A DNA stretch of 64,000 nt. Origin: JAIBJN01 sp963842305 (GTDB lineage Bacteria; Actinomycetota; Thermoleophilia; Gaiellales; Gaiellaceae). The stretch is taken from NCBI GenBank assembly GCA_963842305.1, contig CAWJFW010000008.1, forward strand, positions 160,823 to 224,822, given 5' to 3'. Positions 1-7,513 of the stretch are shown piece after piece (position 1 is the first letter of the stretch; each line of letters starts with the position of its first letter). The translations under genes were made by a program, and so were the position numbers. The notes beneath the pieces were generated by a model. It was not told where the DNA came from. It searched no databases and was given only the letters and a program-made list of their open reading frames with translations.

Positions 1-1619
1 GAGTCGTCGAGCCGCGTGACGGTCAGATCCGATGCGATCCCGCCCCGCTCGTTCAGGAACTGCGTGTAAACCACGCTGCCCACCGGCCGGTCGATGCGGT
101 TGTCGGCAACCCGCTCGAGCAAGGCCAGCGCGCCCGGGCCGCAGACCTCGATCTTCCCGAACGAGGTCATGTCGATGATCCCGACGCGCTCACGGAAGGC
201 CTCGTGCTCGACCCGGAGCCGATCGAACCAGGGCGGCTTCGTGAATCCGAATGCCCGCTGGTCGGCGCCGGCCCTCCTGCTCTTCCCCGGCTCGAAGAGA
301 TCCGCACGCTCCCACCCGTTCTTCGTCCCGAAGACCGCCCCGAGGTCCTGAAGCCGGCCGTGGAGGGGAGAGAGCCGCTTCGGCCGGCCCCACTCGTCGA
401 CATCGAAGGGGTAGCGAAGGCGGTAGTAGTAGCGGTAGACCTCGCGGGCAGTCTCCTGGGCGAAGCGCGGATCGCGGTACGGAGCGCCGAAGCGCCACGC
501 CCGGTAGCCGGTCACGTCGAGCTCGGTCTCGCCGTCGCTGATCCACTCGGCAACCGTCTTGCCGATGCCGCCGGCCCCGCCGAAGCCGTTGAGGGAGAGA
601 CCGGCGGCCGTCCAGAACCCCGGCACCCCGGGCATCGGCCCGAGGAGCGGATTCCCGTCCGGGGTCATGGCGTCGGGATGACAGATGAGGGCGACGACGC
701 CCGCGTCGCGAAGAAAGGGGAAGCGCCGTACCGCGCCGTCCATGAGCTGCGCGAAGCGCTCGTGATCCGGTGGAACCGTCGCGGCGGCGTGATCCCAAGG
801 GACTCCGTCCGCCCAACGCGCAACCGGGTTCGGCTCGTAGCCGCCGAAGAGGATCCCTCCGGCTTCGGACTTGCCGTAGACGAGGTTGTCGAGATCCCGG
901 AAGCACGGCATCTCGCGCGGCAGCTCGTGCCCATCCACTGCGGCGAGAGCGACATGCTGGTGGTCGACCGGCACCGAGGGCGTGAACGCTCCGACCATCG
1001 CCGCGACCTGCGGTGCCCAGATCCCGCAGGCGTTGACGACCAGCTCCGTCTCGATCGGGCCGATGTCGGTCTCGACGGCCGTCACCTCGTGCGACGGCCC
1101 GAGGCGGATCCCGGTGACTCGACGTCCGGTCTCGATCCGGACGCCGAGCTCCCGCGCGGCGCTCGCAAGCGCGTGTGTCGCGATGTGGGGGTCGACCGAA
1201 CCGTCGCCTTCGATCCAGACCGCCCCGTAGAGGGACTCGCGCGTCGCCGCCGGCAGCAGGCGGACAACCTCGTCCGGCGAGAGCACATGGACGTCGAGCC
1301 CGATCCCGCGGGCCCGGCTCGCACCGCGCTCGAGCTCCTCGAGGCTCTCGGGGCTCGATGCGATGCGGAGGCTTCCGACGCTGTCGAAGACGCCGAGCTC
1401 GTGGTAGAGCTCGACGCTGTACCGGCGGAACCGCATCATCGTTGGCGACGGGTTGAACTGGGTGACGAGGCCGGCCGCATGGCAGGTCGAGCCGCTGGTC
1501 AGCTCGTCCTTCTCGACCAGGAGCACGTCGTGCGCCCCGGCCTTCGCGAGGTGGTACGCGACGCTGCACCCGGTGATTCCACCGCCGATCACGACGTTCG
1601 CGGCACGCTCGCTCGTCAC
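1..1619 (-). CDS. FAD-dependent oxidoreductase with GcvT-like C-terminal domain (dimethylglycine/sarcosine dehydrogenase type), 3' end off window
   Basis: Partial gene: 539 codons are visible and the C-terminus runs off the left edge. The start is GTG at 1619, preceded by a GAGGGGAG Shine-Dalgarno; no ATG lies upstream. A Rossmann FAD motif (IGGGITG, residues 11-17) is followed by TSGSTCHAAG (41-50). The His in this segment corresponds to the residue that carries covalent FAD in dimethylglycine and sarcosine dehydrogenases. The DAO domain ends near residue 390 and a GcvT/aminomethyltransferase-like region begins (IIDMTSFGKIEV), the usual fusion for enzymes that demethylate N-methylglycines and pass formaldehyde to tetrahydrofolate. 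It diverges from a choline-kinase-like gene 36 bp away, fitting choline/betaine breakdown. The substrate cannot be fixed from sequence. Confidence 0.88.
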   Translation of the reverse strand, partial: MTSERAANVVIGGGITGCSVAYHLAKAGAHDVLLVEKDELTSGSTCHAAGLVTQFNPSPTMMRFRRYSVELYHELGVFDSVGSLRIASSPESLEELERGASRARGIGLDVHVLSPDEVVRLLPAATRESLYGAVWIEGDGSVDPHIATHALASAARELGVRIETGRRVTGIRLGPSHEVTAVETDIGPIETELVVNACGIWAPQVAAMVGAFTPSVPVDHQHVALAAVDGHELPREMPCFRDLDNLVYGKSEAGGILFGGYEPNPVARWADGVPWDHAAATVPPDHERFAQLMDGAVRRFPFLRDAGVVALICHPDAMTPDGNPLLGPMPGVPGFWTAAGLSLNGFGGAGGIGKTVAEWISDGETELDVTGYRAWRFGAPYRDPRFAQETAREVYRYYYRLRYPFDVDEWGRPKRLSPLHGRLQDLGAVFGTKNGWERADLFEPGKSRRAGADQRAFGFTKPPWFDRLRVEHEAFRERVGIIDMTSFGKIEVCGPGALALLERVADNRIDRPVGSVVYTQFLNERGGIASDLTVTRLDD

Positions 1620-1655
1620 ACGCGGCTCCCCTCTGTGCGATAGAAACTCGGACGC

Positions 1656-2567
1656 ATGAGCGTAGACGGAACTCTCGAACGCGTCCTCGCCAAGGTGCCC
1701 GAGCTCTCCGACCCCACCGAAGTGGCGGAACTCCCGGGCGGCCTCACGAACACGAACTACAAGATCACGACTGGATCCGGCGCCTACGTCGTCAGGGTTT
1801 CCGCCAAGGACGCCGGCCTGCTCGCGATCGACCGGGAGAACGAGTACCTGAACACCGTGGCGGCCGCGGACGCCGGCGTAGGCGCTCCGGTGACCGCATA
1901 CCTCCCCGAGGAGAACGTGCTCGTCCTCGAGTTCATCGTCGGGCAGACGCAGAGCCCCGAGGACCTTCGCCGCGGCGACAAGCTGGAACAAATCGCCGCT
2001 GCATGCCGGCGGCTCCACGGCGCCCGTCGTTTCCGCGACGACTTCAACATGTTCCGGATCCAGGCGCGTTACCTGGAGATCGTCCGAGAGCGGGGGTTCC
2101 GGCTACCCGACCGCTACCTCGAGTTCGAGCCGCAGGTACACGCGATCGAGGCGGCCATGGCCGTCCGCAACGAGGGAACGGTTCCGTGCAACAACGACCT
2201 CCTGGCCGAGAACTTCATCGACGTCGGCAGCGAGTTCATGCTCATCGACTACGAGTACTCGGGCAACAACGACGCCTGTTTCGAGCTCGGCAATGTCTGG
2301 AGCGAGTCGAACCTCGCCCTCGCGCAGCTCGACGAGCTCGTCGACCACTACTACGGCCGGCCGCTCCGCAACAAGGTCGCTCGTGCCCGGCTGTGGGGCC
2401 TCATGTCGAAGTACGGCTGGACGCTCTGGGCATCGATCCAGGACGGCGTCTCCGAGATCGACTTCGATTTCTGGGAATGGGGCATGGAGAAGTACGACCG
2501 GGCCGTCCTCGAGTTCGACGGCCCCGACTTCGCGCGCCTGCTCGAGGACGTCACGCGCGAAGACTGA
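1656..2567 (+). CDS. Choline/ethanolamine kinase-like phosphotransferase (APH/LicA fold)
   Basis: 303 aa, ATG start. The N-lobe has GGLTNTNYKI (nucleotide-binding loop of the choline kinase/APH fold). The catalytic segment is VPCNNDLLAENFID (residues 176-189) and the metal-binding segment is LIDYEYSGNNDACFELGN. In most family members the residue two before the catalytic Asp is His (HND); here it is Asn (N179), while D181 and N185 are kept. The family phosphorylates choline, ethanolamine or related amino-alcohols. The divergent neighbour degrades N-methylated glycines, so a quaternary-amine substrate is likely but inferred. Confidence 0.82.
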   Translation: MSVDGTLERVLAKVPELSDPTEVAELPGGLTNTNYKITTGSGAYVVRVSAKDAGLLAIDRENEYLNTVAAADAGVGAPVTAYLPEENVLVLEFIVGQTQSPEDLRRGDKLEQIAAACRRLHGARRFRDDFNMFRIQARYLEIVRERGFRLPDRYLEFEPQVHAIEAAMAVRNEGTVPCNNDLLAENFIDVGSEFMLIDYEYSGNNDACFELGNVWSESNLALAQLDELVDHYYGRPLRNKVARARLWGLMSKYGWTLWASIQDGVSEIDFDFWEWGMEKYDRAVLEFDGPDFARLLEDVTRED

Positions 2568-2696
2568 GCCGGACGGAACTGCGGCTCAAGGTGGCCGCCG
2601 TACCTGCCGATGCCTCCCCGCGATGGGGAAGTCGGGGCTGGGCTGTTGCGGGAGTCGATCCGATTTCCAATGTTCTGGGTCGACAAAGGAGATGGA

Positions 2697-3431
2697 ATGA
2701 CGATGAAGAGGCGACTCGCCGTTGCCGCAGCAGGCATCTCGCTCCTCGCAGTGAGCGCAAGTGCCTTCGCGATGGGCAGCTGGTTCGACGTGCGGGCGGG
2801 AGAGTTCGACCCGCTGAGGACGCACCTGGTGAAGGGGACCTGGGTCAACGGAATCGGGTGCCCCACGGATGCTCGCACGGCAACCTTCGCCGGCGACGAC
2901 CTCGTGGAAGGGCCGCACTACACCGACCCCGCCTGCCCGACCGGCGACACCGGTGACCGGCAGGTGCGCGGCCTCCTGCTCGCCAAGACCGGGCCGACGT
3001 CGAACGTCGCCGCTGCGGTCGCAGAGATCAAGGGCGTGCGCGGAAAGACGCTGTCCGAGCTCGGATACGACATCCGCAAGCCCGCCGGCGCCTCCGACAA
3101 TCGTGGCTCCCACTGCGGCGCCGGCGCCCCGCGCTTCAACGTCGAGACCGCCGACGGCAGCCTTTACTTCGTCGGCTGCAACTCGCCGTCTGCGGACGTG
3201 GCGACCGTCGGCGACGGCTGGATCCGGCTCCGCTGGGGTGGGTCTTCGCCGCTGATGGCCTTCGGCAGCAGCGGCCTCGTCGACATCAAGGGGATGAGCG
3301 TGAAGTCGATCTCCATCGTGTTCGACGAGGGCCAGGACACCGGCCCGGACAACTTCGGCCTGGCTGTGCTCGACAACATCGACGTGAACGGTCGCCTTCT
3401 CGGAACCGGTCGCGTCGCCGCCGGAAAGTAG
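2697..3431 (+). CDS. Secreted protein of unknown function
   Basis: 244 aa from the ATG at 2697, chosen because AAAGGAG lies just upstream and it begins a clean signal peptide (MTMKRRL, a hydrophobic run, then SASAFA, cleavage near residue 22). A reading from 2610 would bury the signal. The mature protein has four to five Cys and reads like a secreted beta-rich domain (GWIRLRWGG, LDNIDVNG); I recognise no family. It ends at a strong bidirectional hairpin and has no operon partner. The function is not known. Confidence 0.75.
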   Translation: MTMKRRLAVAAAGISLLAVSASAFAMGSWFDVRAGEFDPLRTHLVKGTWVNGIGCPTDARTATFAGDDLVEGPHYTDPACPTGDTGDRQVRGLLLAKTGPTSNVAAAVAEIKGVRGKTLSELGYDIRKPAGASDNRGSHCGAGAPRFNVETADGSLYFVGCNSPSADVATVGDGWIRLRWGGSSPLMAFGSSGLVDIKGMSVKSISIVFDEGQDTGPDNFGLAVLDNIDVNGRLLGTGRVAAGK

Positions 3432-3447
3432 TCCGGCACCTCCTCGC

Positions 3448-3481
3448 AGGGCGGCCGGCTCCTCGCGGAGCCGGCCGCCCT
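3448..3481. terminator. Bidirectional hairpin terminator
   Basis: A perfect 15-bp stem (AGGGCGGCCGGCTCC and its complement) closes a TCGC tetraloop between two convergent genes. There is no T-run, as is common in actinobacteria. Confidence 0.8.
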
Positions 3482-3488
3482 CACCCCC

Positions 3489-4103
3489 TCATCGCGAGAA
3501 GGCTGCTCGGCCGGCGGCCTCCACAGGCGGCGAGGCCGCTCGGCGGCGGTGGGCGATGACCGCAGCGATGCCGCCGTTCGCGACGGCGAAGTACGCCGGG
3601 TAGAGGAGGAGGCTCGCGTCCAATGCTCCCACCGCAACCGCGCTGAGGAGGCCGGCGACACTCGCGAGCACGAACGTGGAAAGCGTTTCGGACCACGGGT
3701 GGCGCCAGGTCTTGGGGAGCATGAGCGCGACGCCGGCCGCGTCCGCGGCGACCACGAAGGTCGTCGCCACGACAGGTTCGTCGGAGAGCGCCCAGCCGAG
3801 GATGCCGAGGGCGGCGACGCCGATGAGCGAGAGGTCGACGATGCCCACGCCGCCGGTCCCGAACGGCAGGGAGAGTACAAGGATGAGTGTCATCGAGAGC
3901 GTCTGCACTCCGACCATGGCCAGGCTCCAGCTCGCGCCATCGGCGAGTTGCGATGCGAACGCCGTGGCGCCGAGGGCGCTCCAGATCAACCACGTGCCTC
4001 GGTGCGGTCGGGTGCGGCCGCGCAGGATGTCCCGCACGTACGGAACGGGATCGATGAGCGAGAGGAACCCGGCGGCGATGCCCGGCAGGGCGAGCAGGGT
4101 CAT
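3489..4103 (-). CDS. Multi-pass membrane protein of unknown function
   Basis: 204 aa from the ATG at 4103 (MTLLALPGIAAG). The longer reading to 4211 would run through the palindromic operator and lacks hydrophobic character. There are about six hydrophobic segments, with LPFGTGGVGIVDLSLIG between two of them. It resembles small integral-membrane proteins of the PQ-loop/SemiSWEET-like type (DPVPYVRDILRGRTRPHRGTWLIWS), but only weakly. It diverges from a TetR regulator across the palindrome at 4156-4193 and is the obvious candidate target of that repressor. Confidence 0.65.
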   Translation of the reverse strand: MTLLALPGIAAGFLSLIDPVPYVRDILRGRTRPHRGTWLIWSALGATAFASQLADGASWSLAMVGVQTLSMTLILVLSLPFGTGGVGIVDLSLIGVAALGILGWALSDEPVVATTFVVAADAAGVALMLPKTWRHPWSETLSTFVLASVAGLLSAVAVGALDASLLLYPAYFAVANGGIAAVIAHRRRAASPPVEAAGRAAFSR

Positions 4104-4155
4104 GTGGCCGCCGCTTCGTTCCAGACCGAGCCGAGCCCGATCCTGCTGCTGGAAA

Positions 4156-4193
4156 ATACGTACGGCACGTACGTAACTACGTACCGTACGTAT
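4156..4193. promoter_or_regulatory. Nested palindromic operator between membrane protein and TetR regulator
   Basis: Outer arms ATACGTACGG (4156-4165) and CCGTACGTAT (4184-4193) are perfectly complementary. Inside them, GTACGTA-AC-TACGTAC (4169-4184) is a second perfect palindrome with a 2-nt spacer. It lies between two divergent starts, 31 bp from the TetR ATG. This arrangement is typical of an autoregulated TetR operator, possibly with two overlapping sites. Binding by the adjacent TetR protein is inferred. Confidence 0.7.
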
Positions 4194-4224
4194 CTCCGGG
4201 CTTGCGGTCAACTAGACTCGGTCC

Positions 4225-4953
4225 ATGGCGCCTCGCCGGTCGCGACGCTCGACGCTCTCCAGACAGGACGCGCGCCGGCGCTACGTGGAGATGGGCGAAC
4301 TCGCCGCCTTGGAGCAGATTCGGCGGGACGCCGAGCGGCCAGACCAGGCGTTGCCGGCCGTGGGTCCGTTCGCGCGGCTCGAAGCCGGTGCAGTCGCCGC
4401 CGAGGACGGCAAGACGCGCGGCGCGATCACGAACCTCTTCGGCAGCCAGGCGGCGTTTCAGGCCGAGACGATGGCCCGGACTCTCGACTCGGGGGACTGG
4501 ATCGAGAGGGTCGAGCCCCCCGCTCCCGAACACTTTGCCTCCCCCGACAAGTGGCTGGACGCGTTGATGACCGGAGAGTCGGACCGCGGACCGAAACACG
4601 GCGCCCGCCCGGCAGTCCGCTACGGGTCGATCTGGGCGCTGTGGCTCAGCACCGTCCCGTACGGCCTCTGGAACAAGCGGATCGCCGCTAACAGCATGGA
4701 CGAGTACGCGCACTCGCTCGCCCGCCTCGAGGCCGTGCTCCAGCGAGCGCTCGACCACTTCGGCCTGACCCTCCGGGAGGGAACCACCGTGGGCGACCTC
4801 GCCTTCGCGTTCGCGTGCGTGGTCGAGGGTGTGTGGCTCAACCAGTGCTTGACGACGCGGCACCCCGCCGAGCGATCGGAGCCGATTGCAACGGGCCTCC
4901 GTCGGTCGGGGCGACTCCTGTGGCTCGGAGCAACCGAACCCCGCATCAGGTGA
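4225..4953 (+). CDS. TetR-family-like transcriptional regulator
   Basis: 242 aa, ATG start. An N-terminal helix-turn-helix region (about residues 24-85) contains VAAEDGKTRGAITNLFGSQ, which matches the TetR recognition-helix pattern (usually KGTLYHYFGSK). An all-alpha ligand-binding domain with a conserved WALWLSTVPYG segment follows. Its start lies 31 bp from a nested palindrome shared with a divergent membrane-protein gene, so it probably represses itself and that gene. The ligand is unknown. Confidence 0.72.
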   Translation: MAPRRSRRSTLSRQDARRRYVEMGELAALEQIRRDAERPDQALPAVGPFARLEAGAVAAEDGKTRGAITNLFGSQAAFQAETMARTLDSGDWIERVEPPAPEHFASPDKWLDALMTGESDRGPKHGARPAVRYGSIWALWLSTVPYGLWNKRIAANSMDEYAHSLARLEAVLQRALDHFGLTLREGTTVGDLAFAFACVVEGVWLNQCLTTRHPAERSEPIATGLRRSGRLLWLGATEPRIR

Positions 4954-4959
4954 GCTTGC

Positions 4960-5343
4960 TCAGGACCAGAACTCGGCGCTGAAGGCCGGCAGCGCCTCGA
5001 CCATCCACAACTCTTTGACCCGCCCGTCCTGGATCCGCGCCAGGAAGGCCGCAAAGTTGTGTAGGTCGAGACCCTTGCGACTGGCGTGGATCTCGACCAT
5101 CGTCAAGACGCGCTCGGAGTCGATCTCGAGAACCTGCGTGACGTCGAGCCGTCCGTTTGCGGCCCGAAGGTCGGGCAGTCGCTCCAGGTAGCCGGCGCGG
5201 CCCTCAACCACGTCGACACCGCCGTCCCGAGAGGTGACGTAGGCGACGAGATCGTCCGCCAACACCGAGCCGACCGCATCGAGATCCCCCTGTCCGTACG
5301 CCTCGAAAAACTGCCTGGCCAGCGGCCCCGGACGGGCGGACAT
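4960..5343 (-). CDS. SnoaL/NTF2-like protein
   Basis: 127 aa from the ATG at 5343; the in-frame codons upstream to 5457 are a translated tRNA fragment and are not part of the gene. The pattern is an NTF2-like cone fold: ARQFFEAYGQGDLDAVGSVLADDLVAYV at the start, then a beta-rich half ending RVKELWMVEALPAF. Family members are small polyketide cyclases, isomerases or ligand-binding proteins. There is no diagnostic active-site residue, so the role is open. It converges with the TetR gene (6-bp gap). Confidence 0.75.
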   Translation of the reverse strand: MSARPGPLARQFFEAYGQGDLDAVGSVLADDLVAYVTSRDGGVDVVEGRAGYLERLPDLRAANGRLDVTQVLEIDSERVLTMVEIHASRKGLDLHNFAAFLARIQDGRVKELWMVEALPAFSAEFWS

Positions 5344-5651
5344 GAGGCGAATCCTATTCGGGGCCCCGGAACCGAGCGAGTCGGCGCATCCCACGACATC
5401 CGTGAAGCCGACGCTCGGACTCGAACCGAGGACCCCTTCATTACGGTGGAGTCTCACGCGCCTACCGACAGCGGCTCCTCCAGGATCCCGACGCCGAGCC
5501 GTCTTCCTCTCCAGACGCGCGGAGAAGGAGTGTGAACGGCGCGCGCGTCTGAGCCCGCAGGAGCGGACGGCTCAGAGTTGCGCCGCCGTCGAGCGGAAGG
5601 GAGGAGGGTGTCGACGGCTCCGCGATCCGTCAGGCATACACTTTGGGAGAC
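5344..5651. other. 308-bp intergenic stretch holding a tRNA-Thr 3'-half
   Basis: Apart from the tRNA fragment at 5407-5445, I see no gene or terminator here. Open frames across it on either strand are short and low in coding character. Confidence 0.5.
5407..5445 (-). repeat. Detached 3' half of tRNA-Thr(CGT), att-like
   Basis: These 39 bases are identical to 7223-7261, the 3' half of the intact tRNA-Thr, covering acceptor 3' strand, T-arm, variable loop, 3' anticodon stem and the anticodon itself. Identity stops immediately after the anticodon bases. A displaced 3' tRNA half downstream of an intact tRNA is the usual footprint of site-specific integration into a tRNA gene. Confidence 0.85.
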
Positions 5652-5876
5652 ATGACGGCCGAGGAGGACATAGCGACGGTCGCTGAGCAGCTGGCCGCTC
5701 TCACTCACACGGTGGAAGAGATGGCGGGTGAGCTTAAAGAGGTTCGCGAGCGCGCTCAGAGCGAGCGAGACCGCGGGGACACGCAGCAAGAGCGCATCGA
5801 CCTCGCCGCGCGAGAACTAGCCGATGTCAGTGAGCGTCTGCAGGCCGCTGCGATCGCGCTCCGAGAGTCAATCTGA
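5652..5876 (+). CDS. Small coiled-coil protein
   Basis: 74 aa, ATG at 5652; an in-frame TTG at 5643 is an alternative start. Nearly the whole protein is a heptad-patterned, charged helix (EQLAALTHTVEEMAGELKEV, later RIDLAARELADVSERLQAAA). There is no signal, Cys or membrane segment. It lies inside the islet between the detached tRNA 3' half and the intact tRNA. Function unknown. The opposite-strand reading over the same bases looks like a shadow. Confidence 0.45.
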   Translation: MTAEEDIATVAEQLAALTHTVEEMAGELKEVRERAQSERDRGDTQQERIDLAARELADVSERLQAAAIALRESI

Positions 5877-6078
5877 CGGGCCCGTACGCGAGGCTCCAGC
5901 AGCATCGGCCAGAACGGCGAGCGAGGCGACCGCATGCAACATCTGTTCGTTACCTCGCAGGCCCCGTCGACGGTCGCCGCCGACACGCGAGTCCGGTGGC
6001 CGGGCTCGAGGCAACGGCGAGGAACCTCGAGCTCATCGAATGGAAGATCGAGGTCGACAAGGAAAGGCTGGGACGAAC

Positions 6079-7068
6079 ATGAAGCGGCGCAAGCTTCGAG
6101 ATTTGGACGTATCCGCCATCGGTCTGGGGTGCATGGGGATGTCCGCCTTCTACGGCCCCACCGACGAGGACGAGGGTGTCAAGACGATCCAGCGCGCCCT
6201 CGAGCTGGGCGTCAACTTCATCGATACGGCGCAGCTCTACGGCCCGCTTACGAACGAGATCCTGGTCGGGCGCGCGATCAAGGGCCAGCGCGACGAGTAC
6301 GTGATCGCAACGAAGTTCAGTCGCCGAATGGACGACGTCGTCCCGGGTGACATGACCGGCGTCGGGCCGCAAGACGGCTCCGCCGCGCACGTGCGCAAGT
6401 CGATCGAGGGTTCACTCGAGCGGCTCAGGACCGACTACATCGACCTCTACTACCAGCACCGCGTCGATCCCAAGGTGCCCATCGAGGAAACCGTGGGAGC
6501 GATGGCGGAGCTGGTCACGGAGGGCAAGGTCCGCCACGTCGGCCTGAGCGAGGCGGCGCCGGAGACGATCCGCCGGGCGAACGCCGTCCACCCGATCACT
6601 GCGGTGCAGACGGAGTACTCGCTGTGGACCCGCGACCCGGAGGCCGAGGTGCTGCCGACCTGCCGCGAGCTCGGAATCGGATTCGTCCCGTACTCGCCGC
6701 TTGGACGCGGGTTCCTCGCCGGCCGGTTCACGTCGCCCGACGAGCTCGACGAGGACGACTTCCGCCGTCGCGGTCCGCGCTTCACCGGCGAGAACCTCGA
6801 GGCGAACCTCAAGCTCGCCGCGAAGGTCAAGGACATCGCCGCCGAGAAAGGGATAACGCCGGCGCAGCTTGCAATCGCGTGGGTGTTGGCACGAGGCGAG
6901 GACCTGGTCCCGATCCCAGGCACGAAGCGCCGCCTGTACCTCGAGCAGAACGCGGGCGCGACCGACGTCGAGCTGACGCGGGACGAGCTGACGCGCATCG
7001 ATGCCGACCTTCCGAAGCCCGCCGGCGAGCGCTACGACGAGGCCGGGATGGCGAACGTGAACCTCTAG
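6079..7068 (+). CDS. Aldo/keto reductase
   Basis: 329 aa from the ATG at 6079. Upstream in-frame codons lack family similarity, whereas MKRRKLRDLDVSAIGLGCMG is the standard AKR N-terminus. The catalytic tetrad is visible: D49, Y54 (FIDTAQLYG), K79 (VIATKFS) and H127 (YIDLYYQHRVD). Near the C-terminus, PGTKRRLYLEQN is the NADPH 2'-phosphate site. It resembles the AKR13/YajO-like group, which reduces aldehydes and ketones with NADPH in the cytosol. It is the main gene of the islet bounded by tRNA-Thr sequences. The physiological substrate is unknown. Confidence 0.92.
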   Translation: MKRRKLRDLDVSAIGLGCMGMSAFYGPTDEDEGVKTIQRALELGVNFIDTAQLYGPLTNEILVGRAIKGQRDEYVIATKFSRRMDDVVPGDMTGVGPQDGSAAHVRKSIEGSLERLRTDYIDLYYQHRVDPKVPIEETVGAMAELVTEGKVRHVGLSEAAPETIRRANAVHPITAVQTEYSLWTRDPEAEVLPTCRELGIGFVPYSPLGRGFLAGRFTSPDELDEDDFRRRGPRFTGENLEANLKLAAKVKDIAAEKGITPAQLAIAWVLARGEDLVPIPGTKRRLYLEQNAGATDVELTRDELTRIDADLPKPAGERYDEAGMANVNL

Positions 7069-7124
7069 GTCATTCAGCGGCTCCTCGCCCGGGGATCACT
7101 TCACCAACTGAGAAGGAGTCCCTG

Positions 7125-7283
7125 ATGTACCCGTTTGGTACCCGAAAGGCGGCCAGAGAGGTGCCAGAGCGGGTTGCGGAGGCTGCCCGATCCGACAAAA
7201 CCCCCTGCAAATATGCAAGAAAGCCGACGCTCGGACTCGAACCGAGGACCCCTTCATTACGAGTGAAGTGCTCTACCAGCTGA
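7125..7283 (+). pseudogene. Possible truncated ORF running into tRNA-Thr
   Basis: AGAAGGAG sits upstream of an ATG at 7125, but the 52-codon frame ends inside the antisense of the tRNA. This looks like the 5' end of a gene cut off at the tRNA junction, or a chance ORF. No family resemblance. Confidence 0.2.
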
Positions 7284-7294
7284 GCTACGTCGGC
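7223..7294 (-). tRNA. tRNA-Thr (anticodon CGT)
   Basis: A 72-nt cloverleaf. The acceptor stem GCCGACG pairs with CGTCGGC, and the D-arm is GCTC/GAGC with AGCTGGTA. The anticodon stem CTTCA/TGAAG carries loop CTCGTAA (anticodon CGT, at 7259-7261 on the plus strand). The T-arm has GGTTCGAGTCC. CCA is not encoded. CGT reads ACG threonine codons. It carries a 14-bp 5' leader (7295-7308) also present beside the 5'-half copy at 9459-9495. Confidence 0.97.
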
Positions 7295-7451
7295 AGGGCT
7301 TGGGAGCCGGATCCGAGTATAGCCCGGTCTCGCCGGAGTCCAGATCGTCCGCCTCCGTCCAGGGGTTTGTTCCAACGGCGTTCTCGTGACTCGTTCCGGC
7401 GCCGAGAACACCGGCCGGACTCGCGCCTGGTTAACTGGCTGCGGTGGGGAG

Positions 7452-7487
7452 CCAGCGCCAGAACCGAACCTGCGGTTCTGGCGCTGG
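7452..7487. terminator. Hairpin terminator downstream of RTX-like gene
   Basis: A perfect 15-bp stem (CCAGCGCCAGAACCG and complement) with a 6-nt loop, 26 bp past the stop of the minus-strand RTX gene. No T-run. Confidence 0.72.
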
Positions 7488-7513
7488 GTCTGTGCGAAGG
7501 AACTCTTCCGGAC

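Noticed and set aside
5454..5789. 111-codon minus frame
   Set aside because: Opposite the coiled-coil gene at 5652-5876; it has no signal or fold and looks like a shadow.
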